In this document: one piece after another, positions 16,820-25,890 of the stretch
Numbering within the stretch: position 1 is the stretch's first letter
Layout of the letters: the number at the start of each line of letters is the position of its first letter
NCBI GenBank assembly: GCA_029260055.1
Contig: JAJDDX010000424.1
Location: 1 to 64,000, forward strand
DNA length: 64,000 nucleotides
Reading direction: 5' to 3'
DNA from: Phycisphaerae bacterium
Lineage (GTDB): Bacteria > Planctomycetota > Phycisphaerae > UBA1845
The notes under the pieces: generated by a model
What the model was told of the DNA's origin: nothing
Database searches by the model: none
What the model saw: only the letters and a program-made list of their open reading frames with translations
Program-made: the position numbers and the translations under genes

Positions 16820-18598
16820 TCACGGAGTTGTTTCCAGGAACTCGACCACCGCCTCGCGACGACGGCCGACATGGTCCATGAGACCATCGAGCCCCTGGTG
16901 GAACTCCTGAGGACCGGATAGCAACGTGTAACCGGGTTGCTCTCCCGCAGGCCCTACGACGTATGGCGCGATCAGGTCGTGGACTGCTTGGTAGCGCGCC
17001 TGTGTCGGCGCCACCGCGAAGGCACCTTCGCTCGCTTCCCGCACGTAGGAGACGTATTTGGCCCAGTAGACCGGGTCGTCCGCAAGATAACGAATCAGCG
17101 GCCAGTCGTCGGTTACCTCGGCCAGCGAAAGCGACAGCGGCCCGCCGAGCCCTCCGGCGAACATGCCCTCTTCCGCGTTCTCGCCTTGTACCGCGACATC
17201 TGTTGGTTCGGTGCCCGGCTCCGCCGCCTCGCCATCTTCAGTCGGCGGCACCATGGACCCCGATTCATCCCCTGCCAGCGACATGTTGTAGTCCCACGGA
17301 ATCCACTGGAGGCGACCGTCATCCCCGGGATCGGCGTAGAGGTAGTAATTCTGAGCCATGTTGCCGTACTGATCCCAATTCTGAATGACCGTGTTCACGG
17401 CCAGCCAGCGGAGGAACCCGTCGACATTCAAGGTCGCCTCAAGGCCCGCACGCCAGGCTGCGGGGTCAGTTCGATCGGCGTGAAGCGCGGCGACGGCGCC
17501 CTCGACATCACTCCAGTTCTCCTCTTTCTGGTTCGTTTCCTTGTCGAAGGCCCATTCGTCGAACGAAGTCCAGTCCGAAAGCGGCTTGTACAGGTTGCCG
17601 TCGTCGTTGCCGAACCTCGTTTGGAGGAAGGGGTCGTCAGGTACTTCGGTCATCACGTAGAGTCCGAAGTAGGTCGGCCCTTCTCCGTGGTCAACGTACA
17701 CACGGCTAAACGCGGTGCTCGGAGCGGGCAGGCCGGCGTCCCTGAGTATGTCGTGCGCGACCTTCTCGCGCATCAGGGATGAGTCCGACCAGCTGTTCCC
17801 CAGCGACAGTTTCTTGAAGCCGAAGAACCGTTGATTATCGATTTCCGGATGCTCGTCCTCGAATTCGTCGAAATCCAGGCGGAGCGGGTGCTTCTCGACG
17901 CCGGCCATCCAGCTAAACGCCAATGACGATTGCCCCTTGAATCGAATTCCGACGTGCCACCAGGTGTTGCCCTCGAATTCGACAGTGCAGGGCACGAAGA
18001 TCGGGTTGGCGTCCCCGCCCATCGGCGGCGGTTCGTCGGGTAAGCCCTCGAAGTCACCGGGCTCGCCGCCGGGGCCCGGCGGTCCGCCAATGATGACGCC
18101 TCCTTCAGGGAAACAACCCAACGTGCCGGGTTCCATCGGGAAGCAGGTGCCGGCGAAGTCCGTGCCGAAGAGCGTGCCGGTGCAAGCGTCTCCCTCCTCC
18201 ATTCCATCGCAGAGGCCGAGCAACTCCTCCGGAGTGCCGTCGCCGCCGATCATTGGTCCACCGCCGACCCCGGAGCCGGGTTCGCCGAACGTCTCGGTCA
18301 TGTCATCTTGCATCGCCTGCCAATCGCTCGGCGCGATCGTGATGTCCAGACGGTTCACTTTGTCATCGGGAAACACGACATCGTAGTCGGGCGCGGCGCT
18401 CCGTCCGTGTGTCGGCTCGCTCCAGCCCACAGGCCGTGCGGCGGTGTCCGGCTGTGACTCCGACTGCTCCGTATCGCCATCGGGCGATGGTGCGTTCGGT
18501 GGCGACGGGTTGCACGACGCGAGCGGCAAGACCGCCGCGATCGCGAATCCAACTGGGATGAATCTTCCAGTGCCCAAGCGTATCGAGTTCATAGTCAT
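16820..18598 (-). CDS. CotH-family kinase lipoprotein
   Basis: The 592-residue protein has a lipoprotein signal with LASC (Cys29) and a Pro/Ser/Asp-rich linker. The CotH protein-kinase-like fold follows: 'VGIRFKGQSSLAFS', 'KKLSLGNSWSDSSLMREKVA', 'YFGLYVMTEVP', 'GNLYKPLSDW' and 'WIPWDYNMSLAGD' with the acidic metal-binding residue. CotH of Bacillus phosphorylates spore-coat proteins. The lipid anchor here predicts action outside the inner membrane. A Gly/Pro-rich, Cys-containing insertion at about residues 108-200 ('GDACTGTLFGTDFAGTCF') is unusual and may be a surface loop. It is the first gene of the CotH-VTC-DUF4956-HlyD unit. Substrate unknown. Confidence 0.87.
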   Translation of the reverse strand: MTMNSIRLGTGRFIPVGFAIAAVLPLASCNPSPPNAPSPDGDTEQSESQPDTAARPVGWSEPTHGRSAAPDYDVVFPDDKVNRLDITIAPSDWQAMQDDMTETFGEPGSGVGGGPMIGGDGTPEELLGLCDGMEEGDACTGTLFGTDFAGTCFPMEPGTLGCFPEGGVIIGGPPGPGGEPGDFEGLPDEPPPMGGDANPIFVPCTVEFEGNTWWHVGIRFKGQSSLAFSWMAGVEKHPLRLDFDEFEDEHPEIDNQRFFGFKKLSLGNSWSDSSLMREKVAHDILRDAGLPAPSTAFSRVYVDHGEGPTYFGLYVMTEVPDDPFLQTRFGNDDGNLYKPLSDWTSFDEWAFDKETNQKEENWSDVEGAVAALHADRTDPAAWRAGLEATLNVDGFLRWLAVNTVIQNWDQYGNMAQNYYLYADPGDDGRLQWIPWDYNMSLAGDESGSMVPPTEDGEAAEPGTEPTDVAVQGENAEEGMFAGGLGGPLSLSLAEVTDDWPLIRYLADDPVYWAKYVSYVREASEGAFAVAPTQARYQAVHDLIAPYVVGPAGEQPGYTLLSGPQEFHQGLDGLMDHVGRRREAVVEFLETTP

Positions 18599-18831
18599 TC
18601 CCTTCTGCGGTATTCGGTTCGGAGCAGGTGTCCACGCCGTCTGCAGGGAGCGCCCCGCGCGCCTGGCCCGGGCGGGTCTTCCGAACCATTTTCTGCGGCA
18701 CGGAAGTGTCGTTCAACGGTGTTGGGGTAGAAGGCAGGCCCGCGTGACGAGTGGCAGGCGGGCGGTGATAAAAGGTTTGAATCGGCTCGAGCGGTCTTGA
18801 CCTAAGTCGTAGGGGCGCACTTCTGGGGGCG

Positions 18832-20718
18832 TTAGGGCGTCGCGTCGTCCGCGTCGTCCTTGTCCTGCTTCTTCTCTTTCTCGGCGGGTGCGTCTTCTTT
18901 CTTCTCGGGGCTCTCCTCGGCCTCAGCCGGCTCGTCTTCCTCGTCGTCCTTCTTCTTGCGGCGGAAGCCCTCGGGTGGCGGGCCGTCCATCGTCATGACC
19001 TGGAAGCTGCCGCTGCTGCCACCTTTCCCGCTGAGCATGTCGTCGATCTGTTTCGAGTCCATGCCCATGCCCTCGAGGAGTTTGCGCAGTTCCTCCGGAT
19101 CGTCGATGGTCATCACCTGGGCGCCGGCCGGGATCTCCATCCCGTGCTCCATTGTCATGTGCGGCGCCTCACCACTCGTCTCTTTTCCGTCGCTGTCGCG
19201 CGTTCGCTCCATGGGGGTGGTGCGCTTGCACACGAGAACGGGGACATGGTCTTCCTGCAGCAACAGCGCGAGCGTGTAGACGGCCGTCAGCCAAGCGTCG
19301 CCGGCGCATCGCTCTTCAAAGTCGAGCGGTTTGTAGGACGGGTTGGGAATCTGCGCGAACGATCCGTCGCCGCGCTGCAGCGTCGTCATGAGAAGCCGGA
19401 AGTCATCGAGGAACTGCCCCCACGCACGACTTCCGATTTGCCGGCGAAGGATGGCGGTATTGAGGATGTGCAGCGGCACCGCGACACGACCCGCGACGAT
19501 CTCCTTGCCGAGCCTGCTGTTGTATTCCGTCAGTTGAGTGAGGAACGAATCGTAAGGCGTGCAGCCTATCGACCTCAGGGCGGCGCCCGCGCCTGCGCTT
19601 CGACCCGCCTCGCTTCTTCGATCGAATCCCGGTACGTCCGTAGCGACGACGTTACCGTCACCGGTCCGCGCCTTGATGTATGCGCACGCTTTCTCGATCG
19701 GCTCATTCGGCCCCATCACCCCGGCGCGTTCCGCCATGCCGATCGCGAAGAGCGCCTGGTTCGTGGCCAGCGTAGCTTCGTTGTATCCGTAGGAGCCCGG
19801 ATCATCCGTCAGCGGCCAGCCGCCTTCCTCGTCCTGGAGCGAAATCAGTCGGCCCATGCCGTATCCCATGGCTTGCATGAGATCGATGTTCATAGCTTCC
19901 GTTGCGGACAACTCGGCGAGGAACATCAGTGCGTAAGAGATACTGAGGGCCGACAAATCGTCCGGTGGAGCCTCGCCCTCAGGCACCTCGCGGAAGTTCG
20001 AGCTAGCCAAGTCGAAGCATCGCTTCAGATTCTGCGAATACTCCCCGTCGCTAAGCGTGCTGCCTGAGCCCAAAAACGCGAGACCGGCCAGCGAGGTGAC
20101 GGTGAGCCGAGAGGCGGGCGTGTTGCCGGCGGTGTCGAACGATCCGTCTTCATGTTGAGCTTTGGCGAGGTAAGCAAGTCCCTTGCGACCGGCGAGTGTG
20201 AAACGCTCGAGCGCCAAAGGGTAACCCTCCTCGAGTGAGGGCACGCCTGCCGGAATCGAGAACTCCGTTACCTTCCCGTCGCGAAGACGCGCCAAGGCCA
20301 CTTGCTTCTTGCCGGCTGAGATATCGGCTTCGATACGTTCGAGCAGATCGAGCGTCGGGTCTTCCTTGTTCGGAAGGTAGGCATCGCCGGCCTTGATGAG
20401 GACGTCGCCTTCCCGGCAGCCCGCCTCGGCTAGCGGTGACTGATCATGAATCTTCCTCAGCACGATTCCGCCGAGACTGAGAGTCCGACCGGCGTTGTCG
20501 GGGTCCGCGACCTTGACGGTCTTGGCGGCTGGGTGCCCTTCCGCGCCTAGCCAGCTAAGGTTATGGAACTTGGTGACTTGGGGGTCGACGTAATCCGTCA
20601 CCAATGATCGAGTCGAGGAAGAAGTTCCACGCGTCGTCCAAAAGAGTGCGCCCGCCACGAGCGCGACCAGGACCACTCCTCCTAGGATCACTTTCGGCTT
20701 CATCTTCGTCTTATCCAA
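18832..20718 (-). CDS. Membrane-anchored PDZ plus alpha/alpha-toroid repeat protein
   Basis: The 628-residue protein has an N-terminal membrane anchor ('VILGGVVLVALVAGALFW') and a PDZ-like region (about 75-165, 'GIVLRKIHDQSPLAEAGCRE'). Residues about 170-500 are repeats of the squalene-cyclase/prenyltransferase toroid type ('GLAYLAKAQHEDGSF', 'LISLQDEEGGWPL', 'LLMTTLQRGDGSFAQ'). The tail of about 50 residues is charged, rich in Lys, Glu and Asp. No DxDD cyclase acid motif was seen, so it is probably not a hopene cyclase. It is the last gene of the MacAB-like operon. The PDZ and toroid suggest a scaffold or binding role in the periplasm. Confidence 0.7.
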   Translation of the reverse strand: MDKTKMKPKVILGGVVLVALVAGALFWTTRGTSSSTRSLVTDYVDPQVTKFHNLSWLGAEGHPAAKTVKVADPDNAGRTLSLGGIVLRKIHDQSPLAEAGCREGDVLIKAGDAYLPNKEDPTLDLLERIEADISAGKKQVALARLRDGKVTEFSIPAGVPSLEEGYPLALERFTLAGRKGLAYLAKAQHEDGSFDTAGNTPASRLTVTSLAGLAFLGSGSTLSDGEYSQNLKRCFDLASSNFREVPEGEAPPDDLSALSISYALMFLAELSATEAMNIDLMQAMGYGMGRLISLQDEEGGWPLTDDPGSYGYNEATLATNQALFAIGMAERAGVMGPNEPIEKACAYIKARTGDGNVVATDVPGFDRRSEAGRSAGAGAALRSIGCTPYDSFLTQLTEYNSRLGKEIVAGRVAVPLHILNTAILRRQIGSRAWGQFLDDFRLLMTTLQRGDGSFAQIPNPSYKPLDFEERCAGDAWLTAVYTLALLLQEDHVPVLVCKRTTPMERTRDSDGKETSGEAPHMTMEHGMEIPAGAQVMTIDDPEELRKLLEGMGMDSKQIDDMLSGKGGSSGSFQVMTMDGPPPEGFRRKKKDDEEDEPAEAEESPEKKEDAPAEKEKKQDKDDADDATP

Positions 20719-20776
20719 TCATGCTTGGTGTGGTTCGCTTCGACGCCAACGCGTGCGCCGATCCGAGTGTACGTGG

Positions 20777-22027
20777 TCAAGGCCGCTGGCCTCGCTGAGC
20801 CATTGTGTCAAGGTAGCGCTGCAGGGACAACAGCGCGAATCCGGTGCCCCATTTGTTGCCGTAATCCGCGGCGGCTGTGTCCCACCAGCTACCGTCCTCC
20901 TCCTGCGTCCGGATCATAGTCCACGCAAGACGGTCCCATCGCTCCTGCGGATAGTCCTTGCCCAGGAGCATAGCCAACTCGGTGGCGTAGTTGTAGCCGT
21001 AGAAGTAGAAGTAGCCTGAAATCTGATGGACCGCGGTGTGGGGTTGGATCAGCTTGCGTCCGTCTTCCAGGTAGTTCTCGCCTTCCTTGAACACGGCGAA
21101 GCTCGTCAGGATGTCGTCACGGTCGAAGCGCCCGACGGTGTGCAATGCCAGCGCCGCGACGACCGTGCGCGATCCCGCACCGAGCTTCTTCAACATACTC
21201 GAAGGCCTGTTTCGATGGGCCGACGAGTAGACGAAGCTTCCGTCCGGTACGCGCATGAGCTGCAGAATGCGGGCGGCGTCATCGACCATGCCCTTCTTGA
21301 CGGGCAGCCCGAGATCCTCGGCTCGTTTGAGGCAGATGATCATGTTGGCCGTCGTGAAGGACATCGAGTCGAAATCGCCCATCGGCGAGGCGTAGTATCC
21401 CCATCCGCCTTCGTGCTGCTGGTACTTGGCAAGACCTTCGATGCAGATGGCGGCTGCCGTGCGGATCCGGTCGCGGAAGGGCTTGCTGTCGTCGTGCGAG
21501 AGCCAGCGCGTCAGGAAGTCCAGTTTGTAGCAGTATCCCCAGATGTTGAAGCTTTCGCCTTTGTTGTAAGCGAATTTGGCGGTGTCCAGCAGGGCTTCCT
21601 GTGCCTTGAACAACGCTGCTTGCTGCTCCGCTGTGCGGTTCGGCGTCTCCATCAAGGCGTGGGCACAGATCGCGGTGCACGCCAAGCGCACGCCATCGTT
21701 GCTGCCACGGTTGCCCGTCTGGAATCCGAAGTCTTTGAGGCTTGCGACTTGTGGGTCGTGCGAGCCCCAGGTCCCGTCCTTGTTCTGCGATCTGACGAGG
21801 AAGTCGAGCCCGTCCTTGCGAGCTTCGACAGCCCGCTCGATGAGTTGCTTCGTTGACAGCGTCGGATCGAGTTGGTGTGCGTCCTCGCGGACAGGCTTCT
21901 TCTTATCTTGTATTTGCCTGTCCTGTGCCGACGCGCCAAGCGCACAGGCGCACACGGCCAACACGAAAGGTACGAGCACGCTTGCCGTTCGAGCCAGGCG
22001 GGATGCAGGTAAGCTTCGGTGGCTCAT
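20777..22027 (-). CDS. Exported alpha/alpha-toroid (prenyltransferase/squalene-oxidase repeat) protein
   Basis: The 416-residue protein has a signal peptide (hydrophobic stretch to about residue 35, ending ALGASAQ). It is built from toroid repeats with the QW-like signature: 'FLVRSQNKDGTWGS', 'LAKYQQHEGGWGYYAS', 'LQLMRVPDGSFVYSS' and 'IRTQEEDGSWWDTAA'. Catalytic acidic motifs of terpene cyclases are not seen. The gene lies 6 bases after the MacB-like permease and 58 bases before the PDZ-toroid gene, so it is part of the exporter operon. It resembles planctomycete proteins annotated only as repeat-containing; a binding or structural role is likelier than catalysis. Confidence 0.75.
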   Translation of the reverse strand: MSHRSLPASRLARTASVLVPFVLAVCACALGASAQDRQIQDKKKPVREDAHQLDPTLSTKQLIERAVEARKDGLDFLVRSQNKDGTWGSHDPQVASLKDFGFQTGNRGSNDGVRLACTAICAHALMETPNRTAEQQAALFKAQEALLDTAKFAYNKGESFNIWGYCYKLDFLTRWLSHDDSKPFRDRIRTAAAICIEGLAKYQQHEGGWGYYASPMGDFDSMSFTTANMIICLKRAEDLGLPVKKGMVDDAARILQLMRVPDGSFVYSSAHRNRPSSMLKKLGAGSRTVVAALALHTVGRFDRDDILTSFAVFKEGENYLEDGRKLIQPHTAVHQISGYFYFYGYNYATELAMLLGKDYPQERWDRLAWTMIRTQEEDGSWWDTAAADYGNKWGTGFALLSLQRYLDTMAQRGQRP

Positions 22028-22033
22028 GTCCGA

Positions 22034-23302
22034 TTACTCCGCCCGAAGTGCCAGCACGGGATCGAGGCGGGCGGCGTTGATGGCCGGCACCGTCCCGAAG
22101 ATAAGACCCGTCAGTACGGAGACAATGATACCCAGTGGGAAAGAGAGCGGCTGAAACGCGACGGTCCAATCGGCCAGGGAACCAACAGCCACGGCAAGCG
22201 CGGCTCCCGTCCCGACGCCGATGGCACCGCCCAGGCAGCACAATAGCGCGCTTTCCCCGACAAAGAGCCGTACGATATCCCGACGCGTCGCCCCGAGCGC
22301 GCGACGAAGCCCGATCTCCTGCCGCCGCTCCGCCATGTTGGCCAGCATGATGTTCATGATGCCGATGCCACCGACGAGCAGCGAGATGGCAGCCAGTGAT
22401 CCCATCACCCAGCGGAAGATCTGCTCGGCCTGCTTGTGCTCTTTCAGCAGCGAAAACGGTATCGTGACGGCGACGTCGTCTTGCCTGTGACGCTGACGCA
22501 TCAGATTCTGTGCCGCCTGAGCGACAAGCTTCAGCGGCTTGCCGTCGCGGACCCGCAGGACCGCACGGTTCACTTCCAATTCCGTCGCTTCGCTGACGCC
22601 TTGTCCGCCGCGCGTCTGGAGTTTGCCAAACCGTGCGAACGACGTGGCGAAGGGAATATAGGCTGCGTTGTCGGGGTTCGACAGAATTCCACCGCTGCCC
22701 GTCTGCCCCTTGCGCGGCATGACGCCCACGACCTTGAAGTGTGCTCCGCCGATCTTGACGACCTCGTCCACCGCGGATGAGAGTGGGAAGAGCTTGCGGG
22801 CCGCATCGGCTCCCAACACGCAGACAGCCGACGCGTTGGCTTCATCCGCGGCTGCCAGAAACCGACCCGAAGCTACGTGGTGTTCCATCACTTCGGTGTA
22901 CTCCGGCGTCGTAGCGACGACGTTGATGTCCGAGAGTTGGAGGTTCGCGTAGACATCAGAGAGCATGACACGCATCGGCACGATGCTCTCGATCTCCGGC
23001 ACGGTCTCTTTGAGGATATCCAGGTCCAGTCGAGTCATCCCGAAGCGAGCGACCCATGAATCCTCCGAGCGTTGTCGTTCCTGCTTTCGGATGTCCTCGG
23101 GTTTGACGCTGTCGAGGATGAGGTTGTGCAAGCCCATCCGCTCGATGCGCCCGATGACGTCGCGGCGGGCCACCTCGCTGATCGATAGCATGCAAATGAC
23201 CGAAGCCACACCGAAAATGATGCCGAGCGCCGCAAGGAACGAGCGCGTCTTGTGCAGCATCAGGTTCTGCCAAGCTTCGGCAACCAGTTTAAGTTGAGCC
23301 AT
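22034..23302 (-). CDS. MacB/FtsX-type ABC transporter permease
   Basis: The 422-residue protein has the FtsX-family topology: one N-terminal transmembrane segment ('FLAALGIIFGVASVICMLSI'), a large periplasmic domain (about residues 45-290), then three C-terminal segments. The signature 'MAERRQEIGLRRALGATRRD' joins the second and third, and the C-terminus reads 'PAINAARLDPVLALRAE'. These permeases act by mechanotransmission, coupling cytoplasmic ATP hydrolysis to work in the periplasm. The gene overlaps the ATPase gene by 14 bases. Order: adaptor, ATPase, permease, toroid protein, PDZ-toroid protein. Confidence 0.92.
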   Translation of the reverse strand: MAQLKLVAEAWQNLMLHKTRSFLAALGIIFGVASVICMLSISEVARRDVIGRIERMGLHNLILDSVKPEDIRKQERQRSEDSWVARFGMTRLDLDILKETVPEIESIVPMRVMLSDVYANLQLSDINVVATTPEYTEVMEHHVASGRFLAAADEANASAVCVLGADAARKLFPLSSAVDEVVKIGGAHFKVVGVMPRKGQTGSGGILSNPDNAAYIPFATSFARFGKLQTRGGQGVSEATELEVNRAVLRVRDGKPLKLVAQAAQNLMRQRHRQDDVAVTIPFSLLKEHKQAEQIFRWVMGSLAAISLLVGGIGIMNIMLANMAERRQEIGLRRALGATRRDIVRLFVGESALLCCLGGAIGVGTGAALAVAVGSLADWTVAFQPLSFPLGIIVSVLTGLIFGTVPAINAARLDPVLALRAE

Positions 23303-23972
23303 TTACCACCTCGCCATCTTTCAGACGGATGCAGCGATCGGTGCGCGCCGCTAACTGTGCATCGTGGGTTACGATGATGATCGTCTTGCCCTCTTCATTC
23401 AGCGATTTGAGGAGGTTATACACCTCGTCGCCGTTCTCTTCGTCCAGGTTGCCGGTCGGCTCGTCCGCGAGAATCAGGCTCGGGTCGGTGAGCAGAGCCC
23501 GGGCGATCGCCACACGCTGCATCTCACCGTTGGACAGCTCGGTGGGGCGATGGTCGATCCGGTGGGAAAGCCCCACGCGATCCACCAGTTCGAGCGCGCG
23601 TTTCCGCGTGTCGGTGCTCGACGTCTCCGGTGCGTACCGAGCGGAGAGGAGGACGTTCTCCAGCACCTTGATTTGCGGCACGAGGTGGAAAGACTGGAAG
23701 ATGAATCCGATCTCCTTGCCGCGAACCTGGGAGCGTTCAAAGTCGCTCAATCCGTGCGCTTGCCGGCCACGAATCCGGTACTCGCCGGACGTGGGGCTGG
23801 TCAGCAGCCCGAGCAGGTAGAGCAGCGTCGATTTGCCCGATCCGGACTTGCCGACGATGGACATGAACTCAGCCTCTTCGATCGTGAGGCTGACCTGCCG
23901 CAGCGCGTGGACGTCGCCGCCGCGCATCGCGTAGACCTTCGAGATGTTGTCGATCGCAATCAGCGGGTCCAC
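23289..23972 (-). CDS. MacB/LolD-type ABC transporter ATP-binding protein
   Basis: The 227-residue protein has Walker A 'GKSGSGKST', a Q-loop, the family's 'SQVRGKEIGFIFQSFHLVP' block, Walker B 'LILADEPTGNLDEEN' and the switch His in 'IIIVTHD'. The signature reads LSNGEMQR in place of LSGGQ-type, a small deviation known in some MacB-type ATPases. It powers the partner permease encoded by the overlapping gene, and lies 3 bases after the adaptor gene. The trio is like MacAB, which extrudes periplasmic substrates through a TolC-type channel; no TolC gene is present here. Confidence 0.94.
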   Translation of the reverse strand: MDPLIAIDNISKVYAMRGGDVHALRQVSLTIEEAEFMSIVGKSGSGKSTLLYLLGLLTSPTSGEYRIRGRQAHGLSDFERSQVRGKEIGFIFQSFHLVPQIKVLENVLLSARYAPETSSTDTRKRALELVDRVGLSHRIDHRPTELSNGEMQRVAIARALLTDPSLILADEPTGNLDEENGDEVYNLLKSLNEEGKTIIIVTHDAQLAARTDRCIRLKDGEVVNGST

Positions 23973-23975
23973 GGT

Positions 23976-25469
23976 CTACTCCTTATCGGGATCGTAAAGC
24001 GTGACCCGCTCGCCGGGCCGCAGCCCTTCGGTGATTTCGACATACTTGCCGTTGGTGGCGCCGACCTTGACTTGGCGCCTGTCGGCGCGGTCGCCATCCT
24101 TGACGAGGCAGTAGTGCTCGCCCTCTTGCGAGAACACAGCCAGCACAGGCACCTGGACCGCGTCGGGCACCGCATCGGCGTGAACCGTGACGCGGCAGTT
24201 CATGCCGGACCGCAACTGCTGGTAGATGCCTTCGTACTTCCCTCGCACCGTGAACTCACGCAGCTCCGACAGGAAACCCTGTCGCGATGCCACCTGGTCC
24301 ACCTTCGTGATCTTGCCCGCGATCTTCAACGCCGGAAACGCGTCGGGTCGAACCGTCAGGGCGAGGCCTTCTTTCATGTGCTGAATGTCGTTTTCGAAGA
24401 CGCGCATCTTGACGGAGAGGTTTTCCATGGATGCAACGGTGATCAGAATCTGGTGCGTCCGCACCCGGCCACCGATGCGCATCTCGTCTCCGGCGCCACC
24501 ACCGAACATCATCACGCCGGCGGGCATCTCATTTCCCATCGACCCGTAGAAGACGATGCCGTCCCGAGGGGCTAAAAGGCTGAGGTGCTTGCCGTCCTCT
24601 TCGTACTTGCCCAGCTCCCGTTTCGCCTTGTCGAGCTCCCGCTGCGCCTTGCTGGCGGCCGCACTCTTCTCGGCGAGCTCGGCCGAAAACTCGATCTGCT
24701 TCTTCTTGAGCTCCGCTTCCTTCTTGTTGACCTCGAGCCCCTTGGTCTTTACGTCCTCCTGGTTCTCGTAGGTCTTGTAGTGCTCGACGTCGCGAACGGT
24801 GTTCTTCAGTGCCAACTCGAGGTTCTCGATCTGGCGCTGCTCACGTTCGATGAGGATATTCTCGGTGGCTGTGTGTAGCTCTCGCTCGACGTAGAGCTGC
24901 TTGAGTTGTTCGAAGTCGACCTTGGCATCCGCCAGCCGGTCCTTGGCGTCCTTGATGTCCTTGGCCTGCTTGTCCTCGAGCTCGTGCTTCGCCTTCTTGG
25001 CGGCTCCCTCTGCCGCGAGCTTGGCCATCTCGAGTTCGGTTTCGAGCTGGTGTAGCGTCGCTTGTTGATCGATCTGGCCCGCGTCGTGGTCCGCCTGAGC
25101 CTTGTTCCGCGCGACTTCCTTGTCCGTCACTTCGTTTCTGGCGTCCTCCAGGGCCCGATCCAGGTTGTCCTGGTCGAACTCCATCAGAACGTCATCCTTC
25201 TTGACCTCGGTGCCTTCCGGGACAAGTGACGTGACGATGAGGTCGCCCTTGTATGCCTTGGGCTCGACGCGAAGCTCATCCTTGTCTTCCGCCTCGAACG
25301 TGCCCGAAAGCTCGACCTCGATCGGAAGGTCCTTCTTGACGACCTCGGCCTCCAGCGTGCCGCCTTGCCCGCCCCCGGCGTAGGCCGATGCCGGACCTGA
25401 GAGGAGCAGGGCGGCTGTGATGCACAGGCAGCCCCACCGACCATACGGATTACTTCTCACTCGACTCAT
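23976..25469 (-). CDS. MacA/HlyD-type periplasmic adaptor subunit
   Basis: The 497-residue protein has a signal peptide ending near ASAYA, a first lipoyl half ('TLEAEVVKKDLPIEVELSGT'), a very long Lys/Glu/Ala-rich coiled-coil hairpin (about residues 105-300), the second lipoyl half ('LSLLAPRDGIVFYGSMGNEM') and a beta-barrel plus membrane-proximal domain ('YVEITEGLRPGERVTLYDP'). This is the MacA/RND-adaptor architecture with a hairpin longer than in MacA. A 'MMFGGGAGDEMRIGG' loop interrupts the region after the hairpin. It is the first gene of the five-gene leftward operon. Confidence 0.88.
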   Translation of the reverse strand: MSRVRSNPYGRWGCLCITAALLLSGPASAYAGGGQGGTLEAEVVKKDLPIEVELSGTFEAEDKDELRVEPKAYKGDLIVTSLVPEGTEVKKDDVLMEFDQDNLDRALEDARNEVTDKEVARNKAQADHDAGQIDQQATLHQLETELEMAKLAAEGAAKKAKHELEDKQAKDIKDAKDRLADAKVDFEQLKQLYVERELHTATENILIEREQRQIENLELALKNTVRDVEHYKTYENQEDVKTKGLEVNKKEAELKKKQIEFSAELAEKSAAASKAQRELDKAKRELGKYEEDGKHLSLLAPRDGIVFYGSMGNEMPAGVMMFGGGAGDEMRIGGRVRTHQILITVASMENLSVKMRVFENDIQHMKEGLALTVRPDAFPALKIAGKITKVDQVASRQGFLSELREFTVRGKYEGIYQQLRSGMNCRVTVHADAVPDAVQVPVLAVFSQEGEHYCLVKDGDRADRRQVKVGATNGKYVEITEGLRPGERVTLYDPDKE

Positions 25470-25890
25470 AGCGTTTTCTCCCAGCCGCTTCTTTATGCTG
25501 TGGATGACGACCGTCTGTATTTCGCCTTGGGAATCAGCACGGAAGGCGTTTTTCCCCGCCCGTCGCCCAGGTTCACTTTGCGGAATCTATCTAGGTTGAC
25601 GACCAGCGCCGGAGCCCAAGCTCCTGCTTACAAGACGAGCGTTGCGAGCGTAACCCGCCACGAAAACCGGTTTCTTTGAAGAAAAACCGGCAGTTCCCAG
25701 GTGGCGGGCACGACCCCCTCGCCCGCGCGAGGACGGCTGGTGGTGCCGGGAATCGGCCCCGGAACGGGCTCCTTCGAAGCGAGTTGGCTTCGACTTGCGT
25801 TGGTCGTAACCTTGGCGGCGGCGTAATCCCGGGCTTCGGCTGCTGCCGCGCCCTTTCCGCACGAGGGCTGCCGTGGCCTCTGTACACTGG
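25470..25890. other. Divergent intergenic region of about 420 bases
   Basis: It lies between the MacA-like start (leftward) and the methyltransferase start (rightward). No gene is supported. It contains the nested inverted repeat at 25654-25708. Promoters for both units must lie here, but none could be picked with confidence. Confidence 0.5.
25654..25708. repeat. Nested inverted repeat
   Basis: An outer pair CCCGCCAC / GTGGCGGG encloses an inner, slightly imperfect pair CCGGTTTCTT / AAGAAAAACCGG. The 55-base unit could fold as a two-tier hairpin. The sequence is unrelated to the CoA-cluster element. It may be a REP-like unit. Confidence 0.5.

Noticed and set aside
20777-22027. Squalene-hopene cyclase
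   Set aside because: The toroid repeats are present but no DxDD catalytic motif was seen, the protein is only 416 residues and has an export signal.
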